Notes: a model not told the origin generated them from the letters alone. DNA of 64,000 bases from G965261055 sp965261055 [NCBI: Fibrobacteria bacterium] (GCA_965261055.1 OZ253440.1:558001-622000); one strand, 5' to 3'; shown: positions 1-9,600, counted from the stretch's first letter. Made by a program: numbers and translations.

Positions 1-452
1 TTCGCTTTTTACATCAAAACAATATTACAGCCTCTACAATTCATGGTAATAAATCACAAAATCATAGACAACGAGCTCTTCTACAGTTTAAATCAAATGA
101 AATCCGAGTTCTTGTCGCTACAGATATTGCTGCTAGAGGGATTGATATTAAAAAACTTAAATATGTTATTAACTATGAAATTCCAAATATCTCTGAAACT
201 TATGTTCACAGAATCGGACGCTCTGGTAGAGCTGGAGAAGTTGGTTTTTCAATCTCAATTTCTGAACCAGAAGAAAATATTTTTATTCGGGATATTGAAA
301 ATTTAATTAAACAAAAAATGAATGTTATTATTGAAAATCCTTTTCCTCAAACGGATAAATCTATGAGTCTGGCTCAGAGAAAAGAACTAAATAAGGAAAA
401 ACAACTTAAAAAACAAGCTTTTTTCGCTAACCGCAAAAAAATTGCTAATTAA
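1..452 (+). CDS. DEAD-box ATP-dependent RNA helicase, C-terminal part (cut by window edge)
   Basis: Partial gene: the reading frame is open from base 3 to the TAA at 450-452 and continues off the left edge. The visible 149 residues are the second RecA-like domain of a DEAD-box RNA helicase. Motif V reads ATDIAARGIDI, motif VI reads HRIGRSGRAG, and the stretch IHGNKSQNHRQRAL before them is typical of the RhlE group. The tail is short, basic and Lys-rich (KKQAFFANRKKIAN), as in RNA-binding tails. The role would be ATP-driven RNA unwinding in ribosome assembly or RNA decay. The N-terminal DEAD domain is outside the window, so the exact subfamily (RhlE or CsdA) is not settled. Confidence 0.9.
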   Translation, partial: RFLHQNNITASTIHGNKSQNHRQRALLQFKSNEIRVLVATDIAARGIDIKKLKYVINYEIPNISETYVHRIGRSGRAGEVGFSISISEPEENIFIRDIENLIKQKMNVIIENPFPQTDKSMSLAQRKELNKEKQLKKQAFFANRKKIAN

Positions 453-491
453 GTTAAACTAAAAACATTTAAATCTTAAATGAAAAAAACA

Positions 492-953
492 TTACTTTAA
501 TTTTGATTTAATCTGTTTAATCGTATTTAATGCATCATCTCATGAATATTATTAAACTGAAAAACATTTCCTATTGTTCTTAGAACAATTCCCGCACTGG
601 TTTTGTAATCTTAATAGTTATTAAAAACAGAAGTCTGTAAATCATAGTTTAATTCATTTATAAGTGTTATAAATGATTCCTCCACCTCTAACTTGATTAC
701 ATTAAAGGGGTTTTTTCAGGAACTGTTCCTTTTTTATAAAGTTCCAATATAGTCCCTCAATTTTTATAGGTTGTGAAGCTAATTTATAACAAAGAATTTG
801 TTGCGTAACCAGCAAATGCATAAAGTTCCAAAAAATATTGTTATTGTGACCTTTTGCTACTTGGTATATCTGCTCTAGTGTCAAATCTTTAATTTGATTT
901 AAAATGCTCTCACGAATCATTTTTAAAACTTCTATTTCAAATATATATAACAT
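492..953 (-). pseudogene. DinB-family protein, broken by frameshift and stop
   Basis: The first 83 codons (953 down to 702) encode the N-terminal half of a DinB_2-type four-helix protein: LTLEQIYQVAKGHNNN and WNFMHLLVTQQILCYKL match the family pattern with the first metal-binding His. At a CCCC run near 707-710 the frame is lost. One base away it resumes as NVIKLEVEESFITLINEL, meets an in-frame TAA after NNY, and continues with DYKTSAGIVLRTIGNVFQ and FNNIHEMMH, the expected C-terminal His motif. A last shift gives LNTIKQIKSKLK before a stop at 492-494. This is a frameshifted and nonsense-mutated relic. DinB-like proteins are putative metal-dependent thiol S-transferases. It is the last gene of the dnaB-mla run. 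Confidence 0.72.
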
Positions 954-974
954 AATTATATTTCCAATATAAAA

Positions 975-1709
975 TTATAAAGTTGCGTTTGAATAATACT
1001 CTTTAACAAATAGATTTTTACTTTTCTTAAGCTCATCCATACTACCCAAAAAAGCAATTTTACCTGATTTTAACATTGCGATACGCGTAGCAATTATATT
1101 TGTACTAATCAGATCATGAGTAACTACAATACTTGTAATACTTAACTCATTTTGAAGTTTTAAAATTAAAAGATTAATCTTACTTGCTGTAATTGGATCA
1201 AGTCCTGTTGTTGGCTCATCATAAAGTAAAATTTTTGGTTTTAACACGATAGAACGAGCAAGACCAACTCTTTTCTTCATTCCCCCTGATAGCTCACTTG
1301 GCATTTTTTTACAATGATGTTCACCAAGTTGAACTAACTCTAAACTTTCTATGGTCATTTTATAAAGTTCTTTTTCAGATAAATATGGTTTTTTTTCTCT
1401 TAATGGAAACTGAATGTTTTTTTCAACATTCAAAGAATCAAACAAGGCTGAATTTTGAAAAACAATACCCATATTTTCACGAGCTTCCTTTAAATTTTTA
1501 CTATATCCAATATCCCGTTGATTAATTAAAATTTGACCAGAAGAAGGCTTCATTAATCCTATACAATGCTTTAAAAATACAGATTTACCTTCACCACTTT
1601 TACCCATAATAGCTAAAACTTCTCCAGAATCAACTTGCAAATCTAAATGATCCAAAATCGTTTGATTTTTTAATTTTTTAACAACATTTTTAAATTCTAA
1701 TACAACCAT
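975..1709 (-). CDS. mlaF: ABC transporter ATP-binding protein, MlaF type
   Basis: This is the cytoplasmic ATPase of a Mla/MCE-type lipid transporter, which moves phospholipids between inner and outer membranes. Walker A GKSGEGKS is at residues 36-43, the signature LSGGMKKR near 140-147, Walker B ILLYDEP at 160-166 and the switch His at about 198. The Walker A variant with Glu and the GMKKR signature are typical of MlaF. At 244 residues it is slightly shorter than the usual 250-270. The gene starts one base after mlaE ends, so the two are co-transcribed. No MCE-domain protein (MlaD) follows; the next gene is a broken DinB relic, so partners must be encoded elsewhere. Confidence 0.9.
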   Translation of the reverse strand: MVVLEFKNVVKKLKNQTILDHLDLQVDSGEVLAIMGKSGEGKSVFLKHCIGLMKPSSGQILINQRDIGYSKNLKEARENMGIVFQNSALFDSLNVEKNIQFPLREKKPYLSEKELYKMTIESLELVQLGEHHCKKMPSELSGGMKKRVGLARSIVLKPKILLYDEPTTGLDPITASKINLLILKLQNELSITSIVVTHDLISTNIIATRIAMLKSGKIAFLGSMDELKKSKNLFVKEYYSNATL

Positions 1710-1710
1710 A

Positions 1711-2505
1711 TTAAATATCCAACATTAAAATATTAAGAACAAAATCAAAAATTAAAATTCCAATACTAGCTAAAACAACTGCTCTCATAGATGCCAAACC
1801 AATTCCTTTTGAACCTAAAGAAGATTTTAATCCACAATAATAACCTAAAACACTAATAACAATAGCAAAGGAAAAAACTTTAACAGTACCAATAAATAAA
1901 AAGTACGGTTTAAATAGCACTCTTAAACCATATACATATTTTTCATAGCTAACATCTAAAAAAACATAAGACTGTAAACCTCCAACTAACAAAGCAATCA
2001 AACAAAAAAAATAATATAAAATAGGAAAAGTTAAAATACAAGCCCACATTTTAGGCATCCCATAAATTTCAAAATGATTAAAATTAAAAGATTCCAAAAC
2101 ATCTATTTCTTCATTAGTTTTCATTGATGCCATTTGTGTTGCAATACCAGAACTAATACGACCTGCCAATAATAAACACATGATAACAGGGGCTAATTCT
2201 AAGATTACAGAAACTCCAACAGCAGTTCCAATATAACGATTAGGTATAAAATTTTGAAACTGATAAGAAGCTGATTCAGCAGAAACACCACCAACAAAAA
2301 TCGCTGCAACAAAAATCAAAGGAAAAGAATAAACACCTAAAGATAAAACCTGTTCTAAAACTTCATTCCTACGTCTTTTAATTTTAATTGTCATTGCTAA
2401 CATCTTAATAAAATATGTAAAGACTTCACCATTTAAAACTAAAAAGTAACTGACTTTATTCCATAGAATAAAAATTATAGAAAAAGTGAAGTAAATTAAA
2501 ACCAT
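1711..2505 (-). CDS. mlaE: ABC transporter permease, MlaE family
   Basis: Integral membrane subunit (264 residues, about five to six membrane segments) of the Mla/MCE lipid ABC transporter, partner of the ATPase just downstream. Family signs are LILAxAPVI-like ILELAPVIMCLLLAGRISS, the cytoplasmic coupling stretch ATQMASMKTNEEIDVLES, and a C-terminal GSKGIGLASMRAVV segment. Its ATG overlaps the dnaB stop by one base (TAATG), which suggests translational coupling to a replication gene, an unusual partner. The first 30 residues are hydrophobic and could be trimmed if an internal start is used, for example the Met at residue 35. Confidence 0.88.
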   Translation of the reverse strand: MVLIYFTFSIIFILWNKVSYFLVLNGEVFTYFIKMLAMTIKIKRRRNEVLEQVLSLGVYSFPLIFVAAIFVGGVSAESASYQFQNFIPNRYIGTAVGVSVILELAPVIMCLLLAGRISSGIATQMASMKTNEEIDVLESFNFNHFEIYGMPKMWACILTFPILYYFFCLIALLVGGLQSYVFLDVSYEKYVYGLRVLFKPYFLFIGTVKVFSFAIVISVLGYYCGLKSSLGSKGIGLASMRAVVLASIGILIFDFVLNILMLDI

Positions 2506-3839
2506 TACAAAGGGTACTCTTCTCTACTTGTATAGTTTGCAAAAGAAGCATATTCTTTTTCAAAAGTTAACATAATGTCACCCGTTGGTCCATTACGATG
2601 TTTTGCTACTATTAAGGATGCTTCGGCTTCTTTACGATGAATAAACATCACAATATCTGCGTCTTGCTCTATTGCTCCTGACTCTCTTAAGTCAGACAAA
2701 ATTGGACGTCCATCAGCCCTACTTTCAACAGCACGACTAAGCTGAGACAAAGCAATAACAGGAACATTCATTTCTTTTGCTAAAATTTTCAGTGAACGAG
2801 AAATGACTGCAATTTCTTGTACTCTATTTTCAGCACGACCAGCAACTTGCATAAGCTGTAAATAATCCACAACAATTAAATCTAAAGGATATTTTTGAGC
2901 TAATCTTCTACATTTGGTACGAATTTGAATAGGAGTTAATTCCGCAGAATCATCTATAAAAACTTTTACATTTTCAAGCTGTCCTGCCGAATTCATTAAT
3001 TTTTGCCTTGAATTTGTAGTCAAATTTCCATGACGAATTGATTTTAAATTAACCCTTGCTTCACGACATAAAAAACGCTGAACCAGTTGATCTTTTCCCA
3101 TTTCTAGAGAAAAAAACGCAACTGTTTTTTGATGTTTGACAGCAGCATTTCCTAGTAAACTAATTACTAAAGCAGTTTTTCCCATAGAAGGTCTTCCCGC
3201 CACAATGATTAAATCTGTTTTTTGAAAACCACCTGTTAGAGTATCTAAATCTTGAAAACCACTTGGAACTCCTGAAATATCTTCACTCGAAAGTCTATCA
3301 AGAATTTTAAAACTCTCCTCAAGTGCATCTTTCATTAATACAAAATTTTCACTCGTCTGTTTTTGACCTATTTTAAAAATTCTGCTTTCAGCTAAATCAA
3401 CAAGCTCTATAGGTTCTTTTTGCTCTTCATAACAATCTTTAAGAATCTCATTACCAGCTTCAATAAGTTGGCGAACTAATGCTTTCTTTTTTACAATTTG
3501 AGCATGATACTTAACATTTGCCGAAGCAAAAGAGGTTGACGAAATTGTTAAAATTTCTTGTTCTCCGCCAACAACATCTAACTTTTTGTTTTTTTGCATA
3601 TAATCAATAACTGTAACGCTATCAATAGGGATATCTTTTCCCATCATATCAACTAAACAACCAAATAAAATTTGGTGTCGTTGCAAATAAAAATCGTTTT
3701 GTTTTAAAATTTCAAGAACATCAACTAAAACCTCTGGATCTAAAAAAATAGCTCCTAAAACTTCTTTTTCAGCTTCAATTGATTGAGGGAGAGTAAACTG
3801 ATTTATAGTTGAGCTTGAATCCATTGTAGGTCTTTCCAT
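2505..3839 (-). CDS. dnaB: Replicative DNA helicase DnaB
   Basis: Hexameric 5'-3' helicase that unwinds DNA at the replication fork and recruits primase. The 444 residues match the family length. The N-terminal primase-binding helical domain occupies about 15-120 (SIEAEKEVLGAIFLDPE). The RecA-like domain carries Walker A GRPSMGKT at 215-222, Walker B LDLIVVDYLQLM, and the conserved ALSQLSRAVESR and RESGAIEQDAD stretches. There is no intein. The first ATG (3839) overlaps the upstream UDG-like gene by 37 bases; a second ATG five codons on (3824) is also possible. It sits in the operon coaBC / UDG-like / dnaB / mlaE / mlaF. Confidence 0.97.
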   Translation of the reverse strand: MERPTMDSSSTINQFTLPQSIEAEKEVLGAIFLDPEVLVDVLEILKQNDFYLQRHQILFGCLVDMMGKDIPIDSVTVIDYMQKNKKLDVVGGEQEILTISSTSFASANVKYHAQIVKKKALVRQLIEAGNEILKDCYEEQKEPIELVDLAESRIFKIGQKQTSENFVLMKDALEESFKILDRLSSEDISGVPSGFQDLDTLTGGFQKTDLIIVAGRPSMGKTALVISLLGNAAVKHQKTVAFFSLEMGKDQLVQRFLCREARVNLKSIRHGNLTTNSRQKLMNSAGQLENVKVFIDDSAELTPIQIRTKCRRLAQKYPLDLIVVDYLQLMQVAGRAENRVQEIAVISRSLKILAKEMNVPVIALSQLSRAVESRADGRPILSDLRESGAIEQDADIVMFIHRKEAEASLIVAKHRNGPTGDIMLTFEKEYASFANYTSREEYPL

Positions 3840-4606
3840 ACTTCTTTTTTAAGTTTAGGATTTTGTATTAAGTTTTTAAGGTCATCGGTTACCCAAACTT
3901 GTTTATCATTATCCAAAAATAGATTCTTACGTCTTAATTCAGGTAAATCATCTGCAGTTCTGAGTAAGAGTTGAGCCAAATAATCCCCTAAAATAATGAT
4001 TTTATTAAAATTTAGTAATTTAATTTCTTGTAGCAAAAAAGGAAGCTGAAAAGCAAGCTGTTTCCAACTTAAAAATTGTATTTCTGGCGATTTAATCAAA
4101 GTTATAATTGTAAAATCATTGATATCTTTCTCAATTGCATTAAACATTTTACTCAATAAGATTTCCTTTTCTCTTTCTAGAGGAAACTTTAAATCATTAC
4201 CATCTGTATAAAGCGAAACAATAACGCAAGAACCTTTTTTTTCTGTATAATTTAGTGTAGCCTTATTTAAGTATAAAGGCTGTTTAGATATTTTAGAAAA
4301 TAAATCAACCAAATTAAAACAATCTGAAACAATAGGTAACTTTTGCTTAATTTGTTTTTTTTCTTTCTTAATTGATAAGACTTGACTTTTACTTGATAGT
4401 TTTGAAGATTTTTTTAAGGCGTCTAAGGTTTTTTCAGAATGGTTCTTTATCTGAATAGAACTAGGCCGCCTAAGAGCTGAATTTTGTTCAAAAAGTTCTA
4501 TACACTCCTTTTTAAATAACCTAGCCTCTGCATCAAAATAAAGAGAACTGTCAGATAATTGCCAATCTAAATAATCCAATAAAGCTTGTTTTTTGGTCAA
4601 TTCCAT
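3803..4606 (-). CDS. Uracil-DNA-glycosylase-like protein, apparently inactive
   Basis: The 267-residue protein has the outline of a family-4 type uracil-DNA glycosylase but not its chemistry. The C-terminal half lines up in order: REKEILLSKMFNAIEKDIND where active enzymes have the GEAPG...PFVG loop and following helix, then FNKIIILGDYLAQLLL (the PKVILALG strand-helix), and finally LIQNPKLKKEVWKDLQWI (the LLRNPxxKRxVWxDL tail). The four Fe-S cysteines and the HPS/HPA active-site loop are missing (VWVTDDL at that place). The first 90 residues are charged, with a Lys-rich linker at 65-90. It lies 5 bases after coaBC and overlaps dnaB. A structural role in replication is possible but speculative. 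The assignment rests on pattern memory. Confidence 0.55.
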   Translation of the reverse strand: MELTKKQALLDYLDWQLSDSSLYFDAEARLFKKECIELFEQNSALRRPSSIQIKNHSEKTLDALKKSSKLSSKSQVLSIKKEKKQIKQKLPIVSDCFNLVDLFSKISKQPLYLNKATLNYTEKKGSCVIVSLYTDGNDLKFPLEREKEILLSKMFNAIEKDINDFTIITLIKSPEIQFLSWKQLAFQLPFLLQEIKLLNFNKIIILGDYLAQLLLRTADDLPELRRKNLFLDNDKQVWVTDDLKNLIQNPKLKKEVWKDLQWIQAQL

Positions 4607-4611
4607 AAAGT

Positions 4612-5985
4612 TTATTTAAAAAATTTATCTAAACAAACTAACAAATGGTCAGCTAATTCGTACTTAGATATTAATGAAAGATTCATTTCATCTTCTAAAC
4701 TAAGCTGATCTATAGCTAAAGCTCTAACTTTTTCTTTTCCAAAACCTTCATTGTTAAATGTTAAAACTGAATTCTCAGAAACTTTAGAATGTGCTGTATT
4801 TTGAACAACAGGTGTATTTATAATCAAAATATCACTAGGAGTTGTATTCCATTTTTTAAATGCTTCTTTTTCTTCTTTTTCATTTTCTAAAGCAAAGCCA
4901 ACAATAACTTGATTTTCTTTTTTATTCTCTATAAGTTCATTCAAAATATGAGGTGCTGGTTTTAAACCTATAAATGAATTATCTTTATAATTCTTGATTT
5001 TCCCAGATTGAGTATGAACTGGAATCGCATCTGCCAAAGCACAACTCATAACAATAGCATCATAATTTGATTGTTTCTTTAACAATGTTTTTCTAAAACC
5101 TTCTGTTGTACTTACTCGCGTTACATCAGTTGCCTCTTCATAACCTGTCAAGTAAGACGAATCTGCAAACTGATTAGACATTTCCATATCTAGGTTACCA
5201 CAAACAACACTAACCTTAGCACCACATAATTGTAAAGCCCAAACAATTGCAAAACCTGTTTTTCCACTTGACCTATTTGATATAAAACGAATATCATCGA
5301 TTTTTTCTTGAGTATGACCAACTGCCAATAAACAACGCTTACCCTTTAGCTTTGGATGCAAAGAAGTTAAAGACTCCCCTGCTTTTACAAACTCGACAAT
5401 TGTAGGAGTGTCTAACATCTTTCCGTAACCTTGCTCTCCACACGCCAGAAGTCCATAACCTGTTGGCAAGATATAATCACCTTTTTTCTTTAGAAGTTCT
5501 AAGTTACATTGAAAAGCAGGCGTTCCTAACATTTTGGTATTCATTGCTGGAGCTATATAAACAGGTCCTTCAAAACACATATAAACAAGAGAAACAGAAG
5601 AATGTGTTAATCCGTTAGCAAGCTCTCCTATAAGATTGGCAGTGCAAGGGGCAATTATAAAAAGATCTGCCCACTTAGCCCATTCAATATGCTCCATTCC
5701 ATTTGTCTCTCCATTTTCAATAGATAAGGAATGAAGCTCTTCTGACTCTTCTAAACCATAACAGCTAGATTCTTCAAAGTAATCATTTTGATTAATTCGA
5801 TATAATGGCTGGATCCCACTTAAAGCAGCAAAAGTTTGCGGAGTAACAAACTGAGTTGCCCCATAAGTCATCAGAATTCTAACCTGAGCACCTTCTGTCT
5901 TAAGTTGCTGTAACAAATCACAAGCCTTATAGGCTGAAATACTACCAGACAACCCTAATAAAAAATTTTTACCTCTTAAATTCAT
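4612..5985 (-). CDS. coaBC: Bifunctional phosphopantothenoylcysteine decarboxylase / phosphopantothenate-cysteine ligase
   Basis: Two consecutive steps of coenzyme A synthesis: joining 4'-phosphopantothenate to cysteine, then FMN-dependent decarboxylation. The N-terminal CoaC flavoprotein domain has LGLSGSISAYKACDLL, APCTANLIGELANG, the PAMNTKM substrate loop and the Cys-containing LACGEQGYGKM flap. The C-terminal CoaB domain has FISNRSSGKTG, ALADAIPV and NDILI-like DILIINTPV. An acidic insertion of about 25 residues sits between the first flavodoxin strand pair and the APCTAN motif. The ATG at 5985 is preferred over a TTG two codons upstream. First gene of the minus operon, divergent from sdhC. 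Confidence 0.94.
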   Translation of the reverse strand: MNLRGKNFLLGLSGSISAYKACDLLQQLKTEGAQVRILMTYGATQFVTPQTFAALSGIQPLYRINQNDYFEESSCYGLEESEELHSLSIENGETNGMEHIEWAKWADLFIIAPCTANLIGELANGLTHSSVSLVYMCFEGPVYIAPAMNTKMLGTPAFQCNLELLKKKGDYILPTGYGLLACGEQGYGKMLDTPTIVEFVKAGESLTSLHPKLKGKRCLLAVGHTQEKIDDIRFISNRSSGKTGFAIVWALQLCGAKVSVVCGNLDMEMSNQFADSSYLTGYEEATDVTRVSTTEGFRKTLLKKQSNYDAIVMSCALADAIPVHTQSGKIKNYKDNSFIGLKPAPHILNELIENKKENQVIVGFALENEKEEKEAFKKWNTTPSDILIINTPVVQNTAHSKVSENSVLTFNNEGFGKEKVRALAIDQLSLEDEMNLSLISKYELADHLLVCLDKFFK

Positions 5986-6070
5986 GTTCAAAAATGTAAA
6001 AAAATATCTTTATCTTGATTATTTATTATTTATACATTTTATGTATCCTGTATACCTCAATCATTATTTT

Positions 6071-6742
6071 ATGAGCACAATTAAAACATATTTACAAACA
6101 ACAATAGGAAAAAAACAAATCATGGCTATTACTGGTCTTATGTGGGTTGGTTTTTTATTCTCTCATTTAGCTGGTAATTTTCTTATTTTTGCTGGTCCAG
6201 ACAAATTTAATAGCTACAGTAAAAGTCTTTCCGATTTAGGTCCTATACTCTACGTAGGTGAAGCTTTTCTCTTAATTATTTTTGTTATACATTCCAGCTT
6301 AGCCATGTATCTTACTATTAAAAATAAAAATGCAAGAGGTCAAAGTTATAAAGTAAAACACAATAAAGGCAACCTTAACTTGACAGCATCTACTATGGCT
6401 ATCTCTGGAATAATTACACTTGTATATCTCGTTTACCATATTTATTCTTTAAAATTTGGAACAGAATATAGTACTATCATTGATGGTGAAATTGCTCGTG
6501 ATTTATACCGTTTAATGTCTGAAAGATTTGCTAACCCTTATTACTCTGGATTTTATCTTATTTCTATGTTGTTTTTAAATTTTCATTTGGTTCATGCCAT
6601 CCAAAGTTGTCTTCAAACATTAGGAATAAATCACCCTAAATATACTCCTAAAATTAAGGTTATTTCTCTAGTTTTAGGCACTCTATTAGGAATAGGCTTT
6701 TCAGCCTGTGTTATCTCCATTTATATCCAAGGAGGAATATAA
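6071..6742 (+). CDS. sdhC: Succinate dehydrogenase/fumarate reductase cytochrome b558 subunit
   Basis: Membrane anchor of complex II in the single-anchor b558 family used by Bacteroidota, Fibrobacterota and Bacillota. It carries heme b and reduces or oxidises menaquinone. Five hydrophobic segments contain His residues at the expected places: [26 protein letters not shown] and [11 protein letters not shown]. The ATG at 6071 gives 223 residues, the family length. The reading frame stays open 29 codons further upstream, but that stretch is in the divergent promoter region and lacks family similarity. It overlaps sdhA by one base (TAATG), with an AAGGAGG site for sdhA inside its end. Confidence 0.93.
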   Translation: MSTIKTYLQTTIGKKQIMAITGLMWVGFLFSHLAGNFLIFAGPDKFNSYSKSLSDLGPILYVGEAFLLIIFVIHSSLAMYLTIKNKNARGQSYKVKHNKGNLNLTASTMAISGIITLVYLVYHIYSLKFGTEYSTIIDGEIARDLYRLMSERFANPYYSGFYLISMLFLNFHLVHAIQSCLQTLGINHPKYTPKIKVISLVLGTLLGIGFSACVISIYIQGGI

Positions 6743-8655
6743 TGCTACTTGATTCAAAAATCCCTGAAGGTTCTCTTTCTGAAAAATGGGATAAATACCG
6801 CTTTGATACTAAACTTATTAATCCTGCAAATAAACGCAAATTTAAAGTCATTGTTGTCGGAACAGGACTTGCTGGAGCCTCAAGTGCAAGTTCTTTAGCC
6901 GAATTAGGATATGATGTCCATAGCTTCTGCTTTCAAGACAGTCCGAGAAGAGCTCATAGTATAGCTGCTCAAGGTGGGATTAACGCATCCAAAAACTATA
7001 CCAATGATGGAGATAGCGTTTACCGACTTTTTTATGATACAATTAAAGGTGGAGATTACCGTTCTCGTGAAGCAAACGTATACCGTCTAGCCCAAATGAG
7101 CTCTAATATCATTGATCAATGTGTTGCTCAAGGTGTTCCTTTTGCTCGTGATTACGGTGGCTTATTGGATAACCGTTCTTTCGGTGGAGCTCAAGTTTCT
7201 CGAACTTTTTATGCCCGAGGACAAACGGGGCAACAACTTCTTTTAGGGGCATACTCTGCTCTATCCAAACAAATTGGATTAGGTCAAATCAAAATGCATG
7301 TCCGTAAGGAAATGCTAGATGTTGTTAAGGTTGACGGAAAAGCAAGAGGTATCATCGTTCGTGATTTAGTTACAGGAAAACTAGAAAAACATTCAGCCCA
7401 TGTTATTATTTTAGCAACAGGTGGCTATGGAAATGTTTTTTATCTATCCACAAATGCGATGGGATCTAATGTGACTGCAGCTTGGAGAGTTCATAAACGA
7501 GGAGCATTTATGGCTAATCCTTGTTTTACTCAAATTCACCCTACTTGTATTCCTGTTTCTGGAGAACACCAATCTAAATTGACTCTCATGTCAGAAAGTC
7601 TTAGAAATGACGGACGTGTTTGGGTTCCTAAAAAGAAAGATGATAACCGTTCTCCTGAAAATATTCCTGAAGAAGAGCGTTATTATTATCTTGAAGAAAA
7701 ATATCCTAGTTTTGGAAATTTAGTTCCTAGAGATGTGGCATCTCGTAATGCTAAAATAGTTTGTGATAAAGGTTTAGGTGTTGGAAAAAGTAAATTAGCA
7801 GTTTATCTTGATTTTAAAGACGCTATTTCAAAATACGGAGAAGATCGCATTCGTGAAAAATATGGTAATCTTTTTCATATGTACCAAGAAATTACAAATG
7901 AAAATCCTTACCAACGCCCTATGAGAATTTACCCTGCAGTGCATTATACAATGGGTGGTTTATGGGTAGATTATGATTTAATGACGACTCTTCCTGGTTG
8001 CTATGCCTTAGGTGAAGCCAATTTTTCTGATCACGGTGCAAACCGTTTAGGTGCAAGTGCATTAATGCAAGGTCTTGCTGATGGCTATTTTGTGATTCCT
8101 TATACTTTAGGAAATTACCTAACAACTGAAAAGCTTGAGAAGATTAATACAACTCATCCAGCTTTTGATTTAACCCGAAAAGAAGCCAGTAACCGAAATC
8201 AAAAAATACTTGATGTTAAAGGTGATTTGAGTCCAACCGAAATTCATCGTAAACTTGGTCAACTTCTTTGGGAACATTGTGGGATGACTAGAAATGCAGA
8301 GGGACTAAAAAAAGCCCTTGAAGAAATTCCAAAAATTAAAGATGAATTTTGGAGTCGTGTCTCTGTCCCCGAAAATGATAAAGGAATGGCTCCCACTTTA
8401 GAACATGCTGGTCGTTTAGCCGATTTTATTGAATTTGCTGAAACAATGGTATTAGATGCTCTTCATCGTGAAGAATCTTGTGGTGGTCACTTCAGAGAGG
8501 AAAGTCAATCTGAAGAAGGTGAAGCAAAACGTGATGACAAAAACTTTAGTCATGTTTCTGCTTGGGAATATAAAGGAAATAGTACGAAACCATCCTTACA
8601 TAAAGAAAAACTTAAGTTTGAGAATGTTAGTCTTACTACAAGGAGTTATAAATAA
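6742..8655 (+). CDS. sdhA: Succinate dehydrogenase/fumarate reductase flavoprotein subunit
   Basis: Catalytic FAD subunit of complex II, interconverting succinate and fumarate at the cytoplasmic face of the membrane. The dinucleotide fold [19 protein letters not shown] is at about 38-57. The FAD-linking His is expected at residue 72 in [12 protein letters not shown]. The substrate-site segments [15 protein letters not shown] and [14 protein letters not shown] and the capping HRxGA region [16 protein letters not shown] are present. The 637 residues fit the long Bacteroidota-type SdhA. It is preceded by a perfect AAGGAGG site and overlaps sdhB by one base, so the three subunits are translationally coupled. 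Confidence 0.97.
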   Translation: MLLDSKIPEGSLSEKWDKYRFDTKLINPANKRKFKVIVVGTGLAGASSASSLAELGYDVHSFCFQDSPRRAHSIAAQGGINASKNYTNDGDSVYRLFYDTIKGGDYRSREANVYRLAQMSSNIIDQCVAQGVPFARDYGGLLDNRSFGGAQVSRTFYARGQTGQQLLLGAYSALSKQIGLGQIKMHVRKEMLDVVKVDGKARGIIVRDLVTGKLEKHSAHVIILATGGYGNVFYLSTNAMGSNVTAAWRVHKRGAFMANPCFTQIHPTCIPVSGEHQSKLTLMSESLRNDGRVWVPKKKDDNRSPENIPEEERYYYLEEKYPSFGNLVPRDVASRNAKIVCDKGLGVGKSKLAVYLDFKDAISKYGEDRIREKYGNLFHMYQEITNENPYQRPMRIYPAVHYTMGGLWVDYDLMTTLPGCYALGEANFSDHGANRLGASALMQGLADGYFVIPYTLGNYLTTEKLEKINTTHPAFDLTRKEASNRNQKILDVKGDLSPTEIHRKLGQLLWEHCGMTRNAEGLKKALEEIPKIKDEFWSRVSVPENDKGMAPTLEHAGRLADFIEFAETMVLDALHREESCGGHFREESQSEEGEAKRDDKNFSHVSAWEYKGNSTKPSLHKEKLKFENVSLTTRSYK

Positions 8656-9452
8656 TGATCCTAGGTACAAAACAACACGAAACAAATCAAACTTTAGAAT
8701 CAATGATTATCACACTAAAGGTTTGGCGACAAAGCAATTCTGAGGAAAAAGGCCATTTTGAAACAATTCCTGTTCAAGATGTATCACCTGATATGTCTTT
8801 CCTTGAGATGTTGGATGTAGCAAATGTCCAAATTATCCATAAAGGACAAGAGCCCATTGCATTTGATCATGATTGCCGAGAAGGAATTTGCGGAATGTGT
8901 AGTTTAGTTATCAATGGTGTACCTCATGGTAAAGAAAAAGGAACTACAACTTGTCAGCTATATATGCGAACCTTTCGAAACAAAGAAATTATTGTTATTG
9001 AACCTTGGAGGGCCTCCGCATTCCCTGTAATTAAAGATTTAGTTGTTGATCGTAGTGCTTTTGACAAAATTATTGCTAGTGGTGGTTTTATTTCTGCAAA
9101 AACAGGAAGTGCACCTGATGCAAATAGTATCTTAGTATCGAAGCACGATTCAGATCAAGCAATGAACGCAGCTGAATGTATTGGCTGTGGAGCCTGTGTT
9201 GCTGCTTGTAAAAATGCTTCAGCTAGCCTTTTTGTCGCAGCAAAGGTATCACACCTATCTTATTTACCTCAAGGTAAAATTGAAGCTCAAAATAGAGTTT
9301 TAAACATGGTTTCTACTATGGAAGACTTAGGTTTCGGAGCTTGTTCAAATACTTACGAGTGTGAGGCGGCTTGTCCTAAAGAAATCTCAGTTGAAAATAT
9401 TGCTAAGATGAATAAAGAATATAGCTTAGCGAGTTTAAAGCGCCGCACCTAA
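8655..9452 (+). CDS. sdhB: Succinate dehydrogenase/fumarate reductase iron-sulfur subunit
   Basis: Electron-transfer subunit of complex II carrying three iron-sulfur clusters between FAD and quinone. Cluster ligands are visible: C74, C79, C82 and C100 for [2Fe-2S]; C175, C178, C181 and C185 in [12 protein letters not shown]; and C230, C236 and C240 in [12 protein letters not shown]. The length of 265 and the N-terminal LKVWRQ strand are normal for the family. An AAGGAG site lies about 10 bases before the ATG. A later Met 17 is possible but less well placed. It is the last gene of the operon and is followed by a strong terminator. Confidence 0.96.
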   Translation: MILGTKQHETNQTLESMIITLKVWRQSNSEEKGHFETIPVQDVSPDMSFLEMLDVANVQIIHKGQEPIAFDHDCREGICGMCSLVINGVPHGKEKGTTTCQLYMRTFRNKEIIVIEPWRASAFPVIKDLVVDRSAFDKIIASGGFISAKTGSAPDANSILVSKHDSDQAMNAAECIGCGACVAACKNASASLFVAAKVSHLSYLPQGKIEAQNRVLNMVSTMEDLGFGACSNTYECEAACPKEISVENIAKMNKEYSLASLKRRT

Positions 9453-9458
9453 ATCTAA

Positions 9459-9520
9459 AGCCTTATTTTTTAAAGCTTTAAAAAATAACATTAATATATT
9501 AAGGCTATTTTTTTCTTTTT
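9459..9520 (+). terminator. Rho-independent terminator after sdhCAB
   Basis: The arms AGCCTTA (from 9459) and TAAGGCT (9500-9506) pair. Inside them is a second perfect palindrome TTTTTTAAAGCTTTAAAAAA, and the right arm is followed by a long T-rich run. It begins 6 bases after the sdhB stop and separates the operon from dnaA. Confidence 0.85.
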
Positions 9521-9600
9521 ACTAAAAAAGATTTAAAATAAATTTTGCTTTTTATAGTTTTCTCCACCTAGTTCAAATCACTGTTTATTTTTAAAAATCT

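Noticed and set aside
43-306. 87-codon open frame at the left edge
   Set aside because: It is the wrong frame of the DEAD-box helicase end, whose motifs V and VI read in the frame beginning at base 3.
2505-3839. Intein or mobile insertion in dnaB or dnaE
   Set aside because: Both proteins have normal length and uninterrupted motifs.
7919-8125. Antisense 68-codon ORF within sdhA
   Set aside because: Shadow frame in a highly conserved coding region with no start signals.
9561-9580. T-loop-like GTTCAAATC suggesting a tRNA
   Set aside because: No acceptor, D or anticodon stems could be paired around it.
9453-9600. Possible origin of replication before dnaA
   Set aside because: Only one distant DnaA-box-like sequence (TTCTCCACC) and a terminator are visible; no box cluster or typical dnaN neighbour.
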